Of a DNA stretch of 64,000 nucleotides, positions 1-11,423 are shown piece by piece. The DNA comes from Cohnella kolymensis (lineage in GTDB: Bacteria > Bacillota > Bacilli > Paenibacillales > Paenibacillaceae). Below the pieces are notes generated by a model. That model saw only the letters and a program-made list of their open reading frames with translations, was not told the origin of the DNA and did not search any database. Every line of letters starts with the position of its first letter. Within the stretch, counting starts at the first letter, position 1. The stretch covers positions 1-64,000 of the forward strand of contig NZ_JXAL01000029.1 of NCBI RefSeq assembly GCF_000829465.1, written 5' to 3'. The position numbers and the translations under genes are program-made.

Positions 1-61
1 TAGGCGCAAGCCTTGTACAAGTCTGCTTTGCAATGCCGTGCATTGCTTCCTGCAGCAACTG

Positions 62-178
62 TCTGGTAATAATGGCGGAGGGGTTCCACGCGTTCCCATA
101 CCGAACACGACCGTTAAGACCTCCAGCGCCGATGGTACTTGGACCGCAGGGTCCTGGGAGAGTAGGACGTTGCCGGGC
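62..178 (+). rRNA. rrf: 5S ribosomal RNA
   Basis: The segment has the conserved 5S core (CCATACCGAACACG at about 98-111, and the GGGAGAGTAGGACG block near 155-168). Its ends pair as a terminal helix: TCTGGTAA at 62-69 with TTGCCGGG at 170-177. It lies directly before a strong terminator and is probably the last gene of an rRNA operon whose 16S and 23S genes lie upstream of the window. In Bacillales an rRNA operon next to guaB is usual near the origin of replication. Confidence 0.95.
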
Positions 179-185
179 AAAAAGC

Positions 186-214
186 AAAGACACCTTCATC
201 TGAGGTGTCTTTTT
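186..214 (+). terminator. Rho-independent terminator of the rRNA operon
   Basis: AAGACACCT pairs with AGGTGTCTT across a short loop and is followed by five T residues. It sits immediately after the 5S gene. Confidence 0.9.
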
Positions 215-627
215 CATTACGTCTCAAATTAACGGGCCTGACACCCGCTACTTGAATACATATTCACAAAATCTGCCTGCTTACGCACCACAGTCCCGCT
301 ATATGTTCAAAAGCATCGCGTCGGTATCCTCACAGCTCCGATTAACGGGCCTGACGCCAGCTATATATGCTGCCATCTGCGAACGGATCACAGACCGCTG
401 ATGAATGGCCCGATTGCCAAACTTCTACCTTGTTTTCCCATGCCCTTTAGCTCAACAGAATTTCGTTTGTTGTACACAATAGCCATATATCGTGTGCGGA
501 GACTTCAGAAAAAAGCGCTGACTGGGTGAAAAATTCATCTCCCGCTTAATCAACTACATGATACTCTGACATTGAGCTGTCCATCAGAAACGCTTACACA
601 GCAAGGGTTTTCGCGGTTTTGCGATGC
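215..627. other. Intergenic spacer between rRNA operon and guaB with a short direct repeat
   Basis: No convincing gene is seen in these roughly 410 bases. The 15-mer ATTAACGGGCCTGAC occurs at 228-242 and again at 341-355, each followed by a similar short tail. No riboswitch core (for example a purine aptamer) was recognised before guaB. Confidence 0.6.
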
Positions 628-656
628 TTGACAGCCTATGGTGCCTCTGCTAAGAT
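628..656 (+). promoter_or_regulatory. Sigma-A-type promoter of guaB
   Basis: TTGACA at 628-633 is followed, after a 17-base spacer, by TAAGAT at 651-656. This is a near-consensus vegetative promoter. It places the transcription start about 50 bases before the guaB start codon. Confidence 0.8.
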
Positions 657-707
657 TGCCATAATCAATCGGACAGCTTGCCGCAGAGACGACGGCAAAG
701 GGGGTAA

Positions 708-2171
<1,464 letters not shown>

Positions 2172-2197
2172 GATTTTAATGGACGGCGAAACAGCCG

Positions 2198-2234
2198 AGC
2201 CGCAGGCAGGAATTAACTGTGCCTGCGGCTTTTT
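2198..2234 (+). terminator. Rho-independent terminator after guaB
   Basis: AGCCGCAGGCA pairs perfectly with TGCCTGCGGCT across an 11-base loop, and a T run follows. It separates guaB transcription from dacA. Confidence 0.92.
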
Positions 2235-2306
2235 CCTTCGTGGAGCCTATGTTACAATAGGACGTAATGTTTTTTCGTAATATGTTATAAAAAGGGAGAG
2301 AACGCG

Positions 2307-3646
2307 TTGAATCGCCATCATCTATTGTTCCGTCGTCCATCATTCTGTCGAAACGGTTCGTCGCTTTAGTTGTTCTGCTTAATCTGTTCTCTATGTACGT
2401 TCTGGCTGCGGCAGTGTCAGCCGCGCCGCGGACCGAAGGCGCGGTTCAGCTTCAAGCCGAATCGGCAATCCTTATGGATGCTGAAAGCGGACAGGTATTG
2501 TATCAATATAACTCGGAACTTGCTTTACCCCCTGCCAGCATGGCTAAAATGATGACCGAGTATCTCGTCTCTAAAGCTGTGAAAGAGGGCAAGCTCAGTT
2601 GGGATCAAACGGTGAAGGTCGGCGAGAATGCCTCCAAGCAGATCGGCAGCCGTATTTTCCTCGCTGAAGGAGATCAACATACGATTAAAGAACTTTACAT
2701 CGCAATGGCGGTCGGCTCGGCTAATGACGCTACGGCGCAATTGGCTGAATCAGTCGCCGGCTCCGAAGAAGAATTTGCTAAGCTCATGAACGAGACCGCC
2801 AAGAAACTTGGCATGAAAAATGCTAATTTTATTAACTCGACAGGGCTGGATCGTGCCGATATGCCTGAGAAATATCGCCCGGCCTCTATTGCAGGCGAAA
2901 CGGTCATGTCCGCACAGGATGCCGCGCTATTGGCTTATGCAATACTTAAAGAAGAGCCGGAGTTCTTGGAAACGGCCAAAATTCAAAAGTACAAATTCCG
3001 CGAGCGCGACGCGAAACCGATGGACAACTGGAACTGGATGCTGGGCTCCAACAAGAATAATGAATCTCTGCGCAAGTTCGCATATGAAGGTGTAGACGGA
3101 CTGAAAACAGGGCACACCAGCAAAGCGGGCAATTGCTTTACAGGAACGGCCCTTCGCAACGGTACACGTCTTATCGCTGTTGTAATGGGTGTTCCAGGTT
3201 CCACAACGGACGGCAAGCGTTTCTTGGAAACCGCGAAGCTGTTCGACTACGGATTCAACAACTTCGAGAAAAAGACGATCATTGAGGCCAAAGCGGCTGT
3301 TCCTGAACATGAAACTTTGGCGGTGAAGAAAGGTGTTTCCACGAAGCTGCCTGTCGTAACGGCCAGCGACATAACGGTTCTCATCCCGAAAGGGAAAGCT
3401 GTGCAACCTGAAGTGCAGGAAGTCAAGGCCACTCAAGATCCGCTGATGGCTCCGGTGAAAACCGGAGATAAGGTGGGTACGGTGACATACAAATATAAAG
3501 ATCCTTCAACCGACCAGAACAAGACGATCTCGGTTGATCTCATCGCTGCGGAAGATGTGGATAAGGCCAGTTGGTGGAGGCTCATGTTCCGCGCGATCAA
3601 AGACTTTTTCGTCGGCTTATTTAACGGGGTTGTGAATCTGTTCTAA
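2307..3646 (+). CDS. dacA: D-alanyl-D-alanine carboxypeptidase (PBP5 type), N-terminus apparently frameshifted
   Basis: A penicillin-binding DD-carboxypeptidase that trims the terminal D-Ala of peptidoglycan stem peptides at the outer membrane face. The uninterrupted frame runs from ATG 2393. It shows the active-site SMAK (Ser about 49 from that Met), the SAN triad and KTG (about 238), then the PBP5 beta-rich C-terminal domain and a C-terminal amphipathic anchor rich in Trp and Phe. The only start with a good ribosome-binding site (AAAGGGAGAG at 2291-2300) is TTG 2307. That frame stops after 20 codons. A single extra base near 2339 would join it to the hydrophobic signal segment [14 protein letters not shown] encoded just before 2393. 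I therefore take 2307 as the probable real start. Confidence 0.85.
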
Positions 3647-3722
3647 ATCCCGACCGTACGGTTGTCTATATACGACAATTCATGGTAAATTAATGGTTAG
3701 AATCTTCGGGAGGCAGGATAAA

Positions 3723-4604
3723 ATGGAAACGGGTACTTCGAGAGTCAAACGCGGCATGGCCGAAATGCAAAAAGGCGGCGTCATCATGGACGTCATGAAC
3801 GCCGAGCAAGCCAAAATCGCGGAAGCTGCCGGAGCAACGGCGGTTATGGCGCTTGAAAGAGTGCCGTCCGATATCCGTGCGGCCGGCGGGGTCGCCAGAA
3901 TGGCCACACCGGAAATCGTTGAGCAAGTCATGAACGTGGTCAGCATTCCGGTTATGGCCAAAGCGCGAATCGGGCACTTTGTGGAAGCAAAAGTTCTGGA
4001 ATCACTGGGCGTCGATTACATCGATGAGAGCGAAGTGCTCACCCCGGCGGATGAAGTGTATCATCTTGACAAGACGCAGTTCACCATTCCTTTTGTTTGC
4101 GGTGCTAAGGATCTCGGCGAAGCTTTGCGCCGTATTCAAGAAGGTGCATCCATGCTCCGCACGAAAGGCGAGCCGGGAACGGGAAATATCGTTGAGGCGG
4201 TTCGGCATATGCGCATCATTACAGGACAAATCCGGAAGATCCAGAATTTGTCCAAGGATGAGCTGTACCATGAAGCCAAAACTTTGGGCGTTCCATACGA
4301 TTTGTTGCTGGGTGTACACGAATCCGGAAGCTTGCCGGTTGTTAACTTCGCGGCGGGAGGCGTCGCCACACCTTCAGATGCCGCTTTGATGATGCATTTG
4401 GGCGCAGACGGCGTGTTCGTCGGCTCCGGTATTTTTAAATCCGACAGCCCCGAGAAATTTGCGCGTGCCATTGTAGAAGCGACAACGCATTATGAAGATT
4501 ATGAACTGATTGCCCGCGTATCCAAGGATCTTGGTACACCGATGAAAGGGATTGAAATTTCCAAGCTCGAAGCTTCCCAACGGATGCAGGATCGCGGTAT
4601 CTAA
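3723..4604 (+). CDS. pdxS: Pyridoxal 5'-phosphate synthase subunit PdxS
   Basis: Synthase subunit of the ribose-5-phosphate-dependent PLP pathway. It condenses ribose 5-phosphate, glyceraldehyde 3-phosphate and ammonia supplied by PdxT. ATG 3723 has a CGGGAGG site nine bases upstream, so it is preferred to an in-frame ATG 30 bases earlier. The resulting length of 293 residues matches the family. The Schiff-base lysine lies in VMAKARIGH (about Lys80), and the phosphate-binding GGVATP and GSGIF loops are present. It precedes pdxT by 128 bases. Confidence 0.97.
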   Translation: METGTSRVKRGMAEMQKGGVIMDVMNAEQAKIAEAAGATAVMALERVPSDIRAAGGVARMATPEIVEQVMNVVSIPVMAKARIGHFVEAKVLESLGVDYIDESEVLTPADEVYHLDKTQFTIPFVCGAKDLGEALRRIQEGASMLRTKGEPGTGNIVEAVRHMRIITGQIRKIQNLSKDELYHEAKTLGVPYDLLLGVHESGSLPVVNFAAGGVATPSDAALMMHLGADGVFVGSGIFKSDSPEKFARAIVEATTHYEDYELIARVSKDLGTPMKGIEISKLEASQRMQDRGI

Positions 4605-4732
4605 ACAGTACCTTAGCAAGTCGAACTTGCTGGTCTCGTAACACGATTAACCATCAAGCGGCTTCCATGCGGCACTATGTGCCGAAGGAAGCCGCTGCCG
4701 ATTTTCACAAGATTGCGAAAGAAGGAACGGAT

Positions 4733-5320
4733 ATGAACATCGGAGTACTGGCGCTGCAAGGGGCGGTTGCCGAACATATTCGAAGCATTCAGTTGGCCGG
4801 CGCGGAAGGGGTCGCCGTCAAAAAGACGGAACAACTCGCTGACATTGACGGGCTTATTATTCCCGGCGGAGAAAGCACCACAATCGGCAAACTGATGCGT
4901 AAGTACGGTTTCATCGAAGCGATTCGGGACTACGCGAACGCCGGCAAAGCGGTATTCGGCACCTGCGCCGGCTTGATCGTTTTGGCGGAACGGCTGGAAG
5001 GCGGCGAAGAGCCGCATTTGGGGTTAATGGATATGACGGTAGCGCGTAATGCTTTCGGACGGCAGCGTGAAAGCTTCGAAACCGACCTGGACGTGAAGGG
5101 CATAGAAACTCCGCTAAGAGCTGTCTTTATTCGTGCACCGCTCATTAAAGAAGTAGGACAAGACGTGGAGGTTTTATCCTCATATCAAGGAGAAATCGTC
5201 ACGGCTCGCCAAGGGAACTTGCTTGCATCCTCCTATCATCCCGAGTTAACGGACGATTACCGTCTTCATGAGCTTTTCATCGATATGGCATGGAAAGCTG
5301 CACAACGCAAGACGAAATAA
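4733..5320 (+). CDS. pdxT: Pyridoxal 5'-phosphate synthase glutaminase subunit PdxT
   Basis: Class I glutamine amidotransferase that feeds ammonia to PdxS. ATG 4733 follows AAAGAAGGAACG and gives a 195-residue protein, the normal family length. The longer open frame upstream has no better start. The GGES loop near residues 46-49, the nucleophile Cys78 in GTCAG, and the His-x-Glu pair in SYHPEL near the C-terminus form the catalytic triad. It is very probably cotranscribed with pdxS. Confidence 0.97.
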   Translation: MNIGVLALQGAVAEHIRSIQLAGAEGVAVKKTEQLADIDGLIIPGGESTTIGKLMRKYGFIEAIRDYANAGKAVFGTCAGLIVLAERLEGGEEPHLGLMDMTVARNAFGRQRESFETDLDVKGIETPLRAVFIRAPLIKEVGQDVEVLSSYQGEIVTARQGNLLASSYHPELTDDYRLHELFIDMAWKAAQRKTK

Positions 5321-5354
5321 GACCATCCCTTTACGGGAAAAGGGGTTTATCTCT

Positions 5355-6638
5355 ATGTTGGATATCAAATTGCTCCGTAACGATTATGAGAAAGTGGCAA
5401 CGGCTTTACGCAACCGCGGCGCTTCGCAAGAATTGATCGCGGATTTTCCAAGGTTAGACGCCAGCCGCCGCGAGAAGCTTACGGAGAGCGACCAGCTGAA
5501 AAACCGGCGCAATCTTGTCTCGCAGGAAGTGGCAAAGCTAAAGAAAAGCGGCGGTAACGCTGACGACCTCATTGCCGAAATGCGCGATGTAAATGACCGC
5601 ATCAAGCAGTTGGACGAGCAAGTGCGCGAGCTCGATGCGGAGCTGGACAACATGCTGCTGACCATTCCGAATATCCCTCATGAGACGGTGCCTGTCGGTG
5701 CCTCCGAAGCCGATAACGTAGAGCTGCGGAAGTCGGGTCAGCCCCGTGAATTCGATTACGAGCCGAAGGCGCACTGGGATTTGGCAACGGAACTGGGCAT
5801 TCTGGATTTCGAGGCGGCGGCTAAAGTAACAGGGTCGCGCTTTGTATTTTACAAAGGTTTGGGTGCAAGACTGGAACGCGCGCTCATTAACTTCATGATG
5901 GACTTGCATGCCGACCGGCATGACTATGAAGAAGTGCTGCCTCCTTATCTGGTTAACCGGGACAGTCTCATCGGAACGGGACAGCTTCCGAAATTCGCCG
6001 AAGAATTGTTCAAGGTCGAAGGAACGGACTATTTCCTCATTCCCACAGCCGAAGTTCCGGTTACCAACTATTACAGGGACGAGATTCTGTCGGCAGAAGG
6101 TCTGCCGAAGAGGTTTGTCGCCTACAGCGCATGTTTCCGGTCCGAAGCCGGCGCTGCGGGACGCGATACGCGCGGGCTCATCAGACAGCACCAGTTCAAT
6201 AAGGTGGAGCTTGTGCAGTTGGTTGCTCCTGAGCGATCGTATGAGGTGTTGGAAGAGCTCACCGGGCATGCTGAACGCGTACTGCAGCTGTTGGGCTTGC
6301 CCTATCGGGTGCTCGCGCTTTGCACGGGAGATATGGGCTTCGGCTCAGCTAAAACCTATGATCTGGAAGTGTGGCTGCCAAGCGCAGGCACCTATCGCGA
6401 GATCTCGTCATGTACGAACTTTGAGGATTTTCAAGCTCGCCGGGCGGCGATCCGCTATCGTCCCGAGCAAGGTGCGAAGCCTGAATTCGTGCACACATTG
6501 AATGGCTCAGGACTTGCGCTTGGGCGAACCGTCGCGGCGATCATTGAAAATTATCAACAGGCAGACGGAACGATTGAGGTGCCTGAAGTTCTGCGTCCCT
6601 ACATGGGTGGCATTAATTACATCTCGCCGCGGGCTTGA
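5355..6638 (+). CDS. serS: Seryl-tRNA synthetase
   Basis: Class II aminoacyl-tRNA synthetase charging tRNA-Ser. ATG 5355 follows an AAAAGGGG site and gives 427 residues, the expected size. The N-terminal third is the long antiparallel coiled-coil arm (about 30-105, rich in Lys, Glu and Leu). The catalytic core has motif 2 ([14 protein letters not shown]) and motif 3 ([10 protein letters not shown]). Only 34 bases separate it from pdxT, so there is no room for a T-box leader. The tRNA-Ser gene lies just downstream. Confidence 0.97.
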   Translation: MLDIKLLRNDYEKVATALRNRGASQELIADFPRLDASRREKLTESDQLKNRRNLVSQEVAKLKKSGGNADDLIAEMRDVNDRIKQLDEQVRELDAELDNMLLTIPNIPHETVPVGASEADNVELRKSGQPREFDYEPKAHWDLATELGILDFEAAAKVTGSRFVFYKGLGARLERALINFMMDLHADRHDYEEVLPPYLVNRDSLIGTGQLPKFAEELFKVEGTDYFLIPTAEVPVTNYYRDEILSAEGLPKRFVAYSACFRSEAGAAGRDTRGLIRQHQFNKVELVQLVAPERSYEVLEELTGHAERVLQLLGLPYRVLALCTGDMGFGSAKTYDLEVWLPSAGTYREISSCTNFEDFQARRAAIRYRPEQGAKPEFVHTLNGSGLALGRTVAAIIENYQQADGTIEVPEVLRPYMGGINYISPRA

Positions 6639-6714
6639 TGTCTGAAGGCCCCTTATGTTATGATAATTTGGCATGCTTGGATAGGAGCTTCATGGATTCC
6701 CCGGCTGCCAGCCT

Positions 6715-6803
6715 GGAGAGGTACCGAAGCGGTCATAACGGGGCGGTCTTGAAAACCGTTAGGGTGCAAGCCCACGTGGGTTCGAATCCCACCCTCTCCG
6801 CCA
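6715..6803 (+). tRNA. tRNA-Ser (anticodon TGA)
   Basis: An 89-base class II tRNA with encoded CCA. The acceptor helix pairs GGAGAGG (6715-6721) with CCTCTCC (6793-6799). The anticodon loop CTTGAAA puts TGA at 6750-6752. A long variable arm and the GTTCGAATC T-loop are present. It follows serS as in B. subtilis. Confidence 0.97.
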
Positions 6804-6820
6804 TACCTATTACAATTTGC

Positions 6821-6850
6821 AACCGATCCGTATGTGGGTCGGTTTTTTTG
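6821..6850 (+). terminator. Rho-independent terminator after tRNA-Ser
   Basis: AACCGATCC pairs with GGGTCGGTT (one G-U pair) over a six-base loop and runs into seven T residues. Confidence 0.85.
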
Positions 6851-6914
6851 CGTTCATGAAGTCGTGCATAAGAAGGAGGCGTCAGGTCAACCTAAACTTG
6901 GAGGTGTTCGTTAT

Positions 6915-7262
6915 ATGTCGAGTAATGATGAGCTTAGGGTACCGCAGGAAGACCTTGTTGACGCATGGGGGGAAATTCTGCCCAGATGCCTGAATAACGG
7001 AGATTCGGCTGAAGTGAGAGCAGATGAGGCCGACCCGAGTACTCTGAGAGTACATATTGACTGTGCCGGCCGGCAGATGTATGAGTTTGATTTCGCCGTA
7101 CGCTATGTGGACAGCCGTGAAATCGATGTACAGCTCACAGATGCGGAAAAAGACGGACAGACGGTAGACGAAACAAATGAAATCATGCAGGGGCTCATCG
7201 AAGATTATCGCCGGCACTTGCATGAGTGCGCGCAGCAGCTCCATTCTTTTACCCATATTTAG
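6915..7262 (+). CDS. Hypothetical acidic protein, 115 residues
   Basis: I do not recognise this family. ATG 6915 is chosen because GGAGGTG stands nine bases upstream; the open frame extends further but has no comparable site. The product is soluble and acidic, with no signal peptide or membrane segment. The first half looks like alternating strands (around LRVHIDC and YEFDFAVRYVD) and the C-terminus is helical with several His residues. It is a single gene between two terminators. Its real-gene status rests on the ribosome-binding site and the flanking terminators. Confidence 0.75.
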   Translation: MSSNDELRVPQEDLVDAWGEILPRCLNNGDSAEVRADEADPSTLRVHIDCAGRQMYEFDFAVRYVDSREIDVQLTDAEKDGQTVDETNEIMQGLIEDYRRHLHECAQQLHSFTHI

Positions 7263-7271
7263 AACAAATTC

Positions 7272-7298
7272 AAAGGCCCGGCTGATGGCCGGGCCTTT
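7272..7298 (+). terminator. Hairpin terminator after the 115-residue protein gene
   Basis: AAAGGCCCGGC pairs perfectly with GCCGGGCCTTT over a five-base loop. The T tract is short (TTT then GCC), so termination may be partial. Confidence 0.7.
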
Positions 7299-7332
7299 GC
7301 CGTATTCCTACTAACAGTAAGAGTCTCACGCT

Positions 7333-7362
7333 TTGAGCACAGTTACAACGCTATGATATACT
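7333..7362 (+). promoter_or_regulatory. Candidate promoter of khtTU
   Basis: TTGAGC at 7333-7338 and TATACT at 7357-7362 are 18 bases apart, and TG before the -10 gives an extended -10 element. The start codon of khtT follows about 40 bases later. Confidence 0.5.
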
Positions 7363-7404
7363 TATAATTCATATCAAAACAATATAAGGGAGGACCAGGC
7401 ACAT

Positions 7405-7899
7405 ATGAATATTCGCGAATGCGATTTGCCGGGTATAGGCAAAAAATATCAAGTAGAAGCAAGAAGCGGCGACAAATTGGTCATCATCATTCATGATGAC
7501 GGCCGAAGAGAAATGTATCACTTCGATCACGAGGATCCCGACGACAGCATATCGAGTGTTACCCTGGACGATGACGAATCCAGACTCGTGGCCAGCATTG
7601 TCGGCGGCATGACTTACAAGCCTCAAGCGTTGGAGACGATCGAAGTCGCAATGGATGATTTGTTGATCGAATGGTATAAAGTGCAGCCCAATGCGAAAGC
7701 CATCGGTCAGTCCCTTGCGGATTTGGAAGTGCGTCCCAACACCGGCGCCTCGATTATAGCGGCTATAGAAAGAAACGGGCGGAAACATATCACTCCAGGT
7801 GCCGATTATGTTGTACAAGCCGAATCGACCTTGATTGTTGCCGGAGAACGGAAAAATCTGAACAGCTTCAAACAACTTCTGATGAACGGTGGTGGCTAG
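7405..7899 (+). CDS. khtT: KhtT-type TrkA-C regulatory subunit of a K+/H+ antiporter
   Basis: Cytosolic regulatory partner of the CPA2 antiporter encoded next. ATG 7405 lies behind GGGAGGA; the protein has 164 residues, as B. subtilis KhtT/YhaT does. The N-terminal half is a small strand-rich domain, and the C-terminal half (about 75-160) is an RCK_C/TrkA-C domain, with the typical ending in which a strand carrying TLIVAGE is followed by a helix. In the characterised system this domain binds cyclic di-AMP and gates KhtU. Seven bases separate the two genes, so coexpression is near certain. Confidence 0.9.
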   Translation: MNIRECDLPGIGKKYQVEARSGDKLVIIIHDDGRREMYHFDHEDPDDSISSVTLDDDESRLVASIVGGMTYKPQALETIEVAMDDLLIEWYKVQPNAKAIGQSLADLEVRPNTGASIIAAIERNGRKHITPGADYVVQAESTLIVAGERKNLNSFKQLLMNGGG

Positions 7900-7905
7900 T
7901 GCCGT

Positions 7906-9174
7906 ATGGATCACATCGTACTGCAAGTTGGGCTGGCCATTACTTTAATCGCCGCAGTAGGTCTATTGTCGACAAAAATTCGCACGTCCGTCATTCCTTT
8001 TTATATATTAATCGGTATGGCAGTCGGCCCTCATGCTCCTCACTTCGGTTACTTTGACCTGACTTTCATCGAAAGTGCTCCAATTATTGAGTTTATGGGG
8101 AGAATCGGAGTCTTGTTCCTGTTGTTCTATCTGGGACTCGAATTCTCCGTGGGCCGTCTCATCAAATCGGGACGTTCCATTGCCGTGGGCGGCACCATAT
8201 ACATAATGCTTAATTTCACGTTAGGCGTTCTATATGGTTGGATAACGGGTTTTGAATTTTTGGAAATCTTAATTGTCGCCGGCATTACAACGATTTCATC
8301 CAGTGCCATCGTGGCCAAAGTTCTTGTGGATTTGAAAAGGACTGCGAATCCCGAGACTGAGATGATCCTCGGAATCATTATGTTCGAAGACGTGTTTCTG
8401 GCCGTGTACATCTCGGTTGTCTCCGGTCTTGTACTCAGCGGGTCGACTACTCTCGGAGGAGTGCTGCTGTCTGCAGGTGTGGCATTGGGCTACATGCTTT
8501 TGTTAATCATTGTGGGGCGGAAAATAGTGCCGTACTTGAATCGTTTGCTGAACATCCGCTCACATGAGATTTTTACTCTTGTCGTATTTTCCATTCTGTT
8601 TCTGATTGCCGGTTTTTCGGAAACGATCCATGTTGCGGAAGCGATAGGTGCTTTGCTGGTTGGTCTGGTGCTGGCTGAAACAGAACATCAGAATCGAATA
8701 GAACGTCTTGTTATTCCGTTCAGGGACTTTTTTGGGGCGATTTTCTTTTTCAGCTTCGGATTATCGATCGATCCGTACACGCTTGGCCAGGCCGCATGGT
8801 TATCCATCGGAGCTGCAATCGTCACGCTCATCGGTAACTTGGCTGCAGGAATGTGGGCAGGCAGAACCGCAGGATTATCTCCAAAAGCTTCCGCCAACAT
8901 CGGTTTAACGATCGTTTCCCGGGGTGAATTTTCGATCATCATGGCCAACTTGGGCAGAGCCGGGGGATTAGCCGCTATTTTGCAGCCGTTTTCCGCGTTA
9001 TACGTATTGATCTTAGCCATTCTCGGGCCGCTTCTGACTAAAGAATCGAAAGCCATATACAAATTGGTGGATAAAGTATTCAAATTTAAAAAACCGTCCG
9101 GCCGGAGAGAAGAAGTGAAAGCACAGGCCAAAGAGGTGCCTTCGTCACGACAAATAGAAGATTCCAACCCTTAA
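7906..9174 (+). CDS. khtU: KhtU-type K+/H+ antiporter (CPA2 family)
   Basis: Membrane potassium/proton antiporter of the CPA2 family, 422 residues, with about 12 hydrophobic segments. ATG 7906 closely follows the khtT stop. Family features are the N-terminal LYLGLEFS region, the conserved ISSSAIVAK and the GEFSIIMA segment late in the protein. The C-terminal 40 residues are a charged cytosolic tail. No khtS homologue is seen upstream. By analogy with KhtTU it should expel K+ under alkaline or electrophile stress; that role is inferred from the pair. Confidence 0.92.
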   Translation: MDHIVLQVGLAITLIAAVGLLSTKIRTSVIPFYILIGMAVGPHAPHFGYFDLTFIESAPIIEFMGRIGVLFLLFYLGLEFSVGRLIKSGRSIAVGGTIYIMLNFTLGVLYGWITGFEFLEILIVAGITTISSSAIVAKVLVDLKRTANPETEMILGIIMFEDVFLAVYISVVSGLVLSGSTTLGGVLLSAGVALGYMLLLIIVGRKIVPYLNRLLNIRSHEIFTLVVFSILFLIAGFSETIHVAEAIGALLVGLVLAETEHQNRIERLVIPFRDFFGAIFFFSFGLSIDPYTLGQAAWLSIGAAIVTLIGNLAAGMWAGRTAGLSPKASANIGLTIVSRGEFSIIMANLGRAGGLAAILQPFSALYVLILAILGPLLTKESKAIYKLVDKVFKFKKPSGRREEVKAQAKEVPSSRQIEDSNP

Positions 9175-9232
9175 ACCTACGAGACCATTTCCTGATATAA
9201 TTAGAACAAATGGTTTCATGGGAGGAAGTTTA

Positions 9233-10171
9233 GTGACGCATCTCGAAACAAAGAAACCCAGGTCATCCTCGAAACGACTTCCACCTGAGGCTTCTAAGCC
9301 GAAACGAACGATGCGCCATCACAAGCTCACCCCCTTGGAGATTGCCAGGCGGATCTTTTTCATTGTATTGGGTGCCGTTCTGGTGGGCGTAGCATTGGAA
9401 ATATTCCTCGTGCCCAACTCCGTCATTGATGGCGGCATTACCGGTATCTCCATCATGTCTTCAACGTTATCCGGCTTGCCGATCGGGGTTTTCCTGACGC
9501 TGCTCAATCTCCCTTTTCTTATCGTCGGTTACCGGGCGATCGGCAAAACATTTGCCCTGTCGACTCTATTAGGAGTTATCGTGTTGTCGATAACGACTAC
9601 GCTGCTGCATCCCGTACCTCCTTTTACAGAAGATATCTTGCTGGTAACTGTCTTCGGAGGCATCCTGCTCGGAGCGGGAACCGGAATCGTTATCCGTGCG
9701 GGAGGCTCGCTCGACGGAACGGAGATCGTAGCCATCCTTTCGAACAAAAGGTCGCCATTCTCAGTCGGCGAGACCGTTATGTTCATCAACTTCTTCATAC
9801 TGGCGAGCGCAGGGTTTGTGTATAGCTGGGATCGGGCCATGTTCTCTATGATCGCCTACTACATTGCATTCAAGGTCATCGACTTAACGCTGACCGGATT
9901 TGACGAGTCGAAGTCGTGCTGGATCATCAGCGATAACTACAAGGATATCGGACAGGCTATTGCAGACCGCCTCGGCCGCGGGATCACGCTGCTTCATGGA
10001 GAAGGCGGGTACAGCGGAGACGACAAAAAAGTCATTTTCTGCGTCATCACCCGTCTGGAGGAAGCAAAGCTTAAATCAATCGTTACGGAGCTGGATCCGC
10101 AAGCCTTTCTGGCTATCGGGAACATCCATGATGTAAGGGGCGGCCGCTTCAAAAAGAAAGACATTCATTAA
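9233..10171 (+). CDS. YitT family membrane protein (DUF161 plus DUF2179)
   Basis: The 312-residue protein has a basic cytosolic N-terminus, about five to six membrane segments (residues about 35-220) with the family's GG repeats (IDGGITGIS, RAGGSLDGTEIVA), and a soluble C-terminal DUF2179 domain. GTG 9233 has GGGAGGAAG seven bases upstream; ATG 9218 overlaps that site and is less likely. Function in this family is unsettled; anion or metabolite transport has been suggested. It is separated from khtU by 58 bases and may share its transcript. Confidence 0.9.
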   Translation: MTHLETKKPRSSSKRLPPEASKPKRTMRHHKLTPLEIARRIFFIVLGAVLVGVALEIFLVPNSVIDGGITGISIMSSTLSGLPIGVFLTLLNLPFLIVGYRAIGKTFALSTLLGVIVLSITTTLLHPVPPFTEDILLVTVFGGILLGAGTGIVIRAGGSLDGTEIVAILSNKRSPFSVGETVMFINFFILASAGFVYSWDRAMFSMIAYYIAFKVIDLTLTGFDESKSCWIISDNYKDIGQAIADRLGRGITLLHGEGGYSGDDKKVIFCVITRLEEAKLKSIVTELDPQAFLAIGNIHDVRGGRFKKKDIH

Positions 10172-10298
10172 CCATTAATATCCATTCATTTTAACTGATT
10201 TTTAGTAAAGAAAGTCTTTTCGCATGCCTGAAATTAAGATACAATGAAGTTTGTTTGAAAGGGAATTATTTTCAGATTGGGAGAGGGGTTTTTGCATT

Positions 10299-11396
10299 TT
10301 GTTCAAGGGTAAAACAGGTTTCGCTATACTGTCGTTAGTGTTGGCAGTGGCGGTTGTCCTCAGTGGCTGCAGCAGCTCGAAATCGCCGAAAGAAGCGCTT
10401 CAAGCTTCTATGTCGAAATCGTCTGATATGAAGTCTTATAGTTTCAAAGGAAGCGCAAAGTTCGAGGATATCAATTTCCCGCAGGAAGGCATGAGTGCTG
10501 AAGAATCAGCTGCAATGCTGAACACGTTCAAGAATGCGGAATTGACTTGGACCGGCGCTTACCGTGCAGATCCGATGCTTATGGAAATCAATATGCAGCT
10601 TGCGCTGAAAGGCGATATGGCTATTAATTTTTCAGTACCGATCGTGATGAACAAAGAGAAGATTTGGATCAAAATTCCGAGCATTCCAATGCTGCCTATC
10701 CCGGAGACGGTAGTAGGCAAGTTCCTGGAAATCGATCTTAAGAAGCTCGCTGAGGACGCCGGGGAACCGCTGCCGAATCTCGATGTCGCTAAACAGCAGA
10801 AATTTGTGAACGATATGCTTGCGATTGTGTTCAAACACTTGGATGAAAAAACGTATCTTACTTCTGTAAAAGTGAAGGATGCCGGGTTGCCGGAAGATGC
10901 GGAAGTCAATCAAGTGGTACGTTTCAATCTGGATAAAGCGAAGCTTGAGCCCTTCCTGAAAACGATCGTCGAGAAGATTGCTCCAGAAATCATCGATGCG
11001 ATTTCCAAAAACACAGAATATCGTGACATGCTTGGCATGAAGGCGGAAGACATCGATGCTGCCAAAGAAGGCCTGAAGGAAGTACAAGGCGAGAACTTGA
11101 ACAAAGGTCTGGAAGAAATGAAAAAAGTGATCAAGACGTTAGAAATCACTTCTAACATCGGTATCGATAAGAAAGACTTCCCGACTTACTATGACGCTAC
11201 CATCAAGGCTGCTCTTGATATCGAAGGCCAGAGCGGGAACTTTACGCTCAAAACCGTCAGCCAAATGAACAACATTAACAAAGAAGTGAAGTTCGAAGTC
11301 GGCGAACCTAAAGGCGACAGCATCATTACGATGGACGAGATGAATAAACAAATGGGCGGCATGTTCGGCGCCGATACGGCAACTCCTTCAATGTAA
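10299..11396 (+). CDS. Lipoprotein, DUF6612-like
   Basis: A secreted lipoprotein of 365 residues. TTG 10299 is chosen because GGGAGAGGGG stands ten bases upstream; an in-frame TTG 48 bases earlier has no such site. The signal peptide ends in the lipobox LSGC, and the mature part begins with a Ser-rich linker. The rest resembles DUF6612-type lipoproteins, with repeated strands and a Met-rich tail. No enzymatic motif is visible. The gene stands alone before a strong terminator. Confidence 0.8.
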   Translation: MFKGKTGFAILSLVLAVAVVLSGCSSSKSPKEALQASMSKSSDMKSYSFKGSAKFEDINFPQEGMSAEESAAMLNTFKNAELTWTGAYRADPMLMEINMQLALKGDMAINFSVPIVMNKEKIWIKIPSIPMLPIPETVVGKFLEIDLKKLAEDAGEPLPNLDVAKQQKFVNDMLAIVFKHLDEKTYLTSVKVKDAGLPEDAEVNQVVRFNLDKAKLEPFLKTIVEKIAPEIIDAISKNTEYRDMLGMKAEDIDAAKEGLKEVQGENLNKGLEEMKKVIKTLEITSNIGIDKKDFPTYYDATIKAALDIEGQSGNFTLKTVSQMNNINKEVKFEVGEPKGDSIITMDEMNKQMGGMFGADTATPSM

Positions 11397-11423
11397 AAAA
11401 GCATTCGGAGCTTATCAGTTACT

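Noticed and set aside
5321..5354. T-box leader before serS
   Set aside because: Only 34 bases separate pdxT and serS, too few for a T-box.
5538..6269. Long minus-strand open frame inside serS (243 codons)
   Set aside because: Antisense shadow of a highly conserved gene; composition typical of such shadows.
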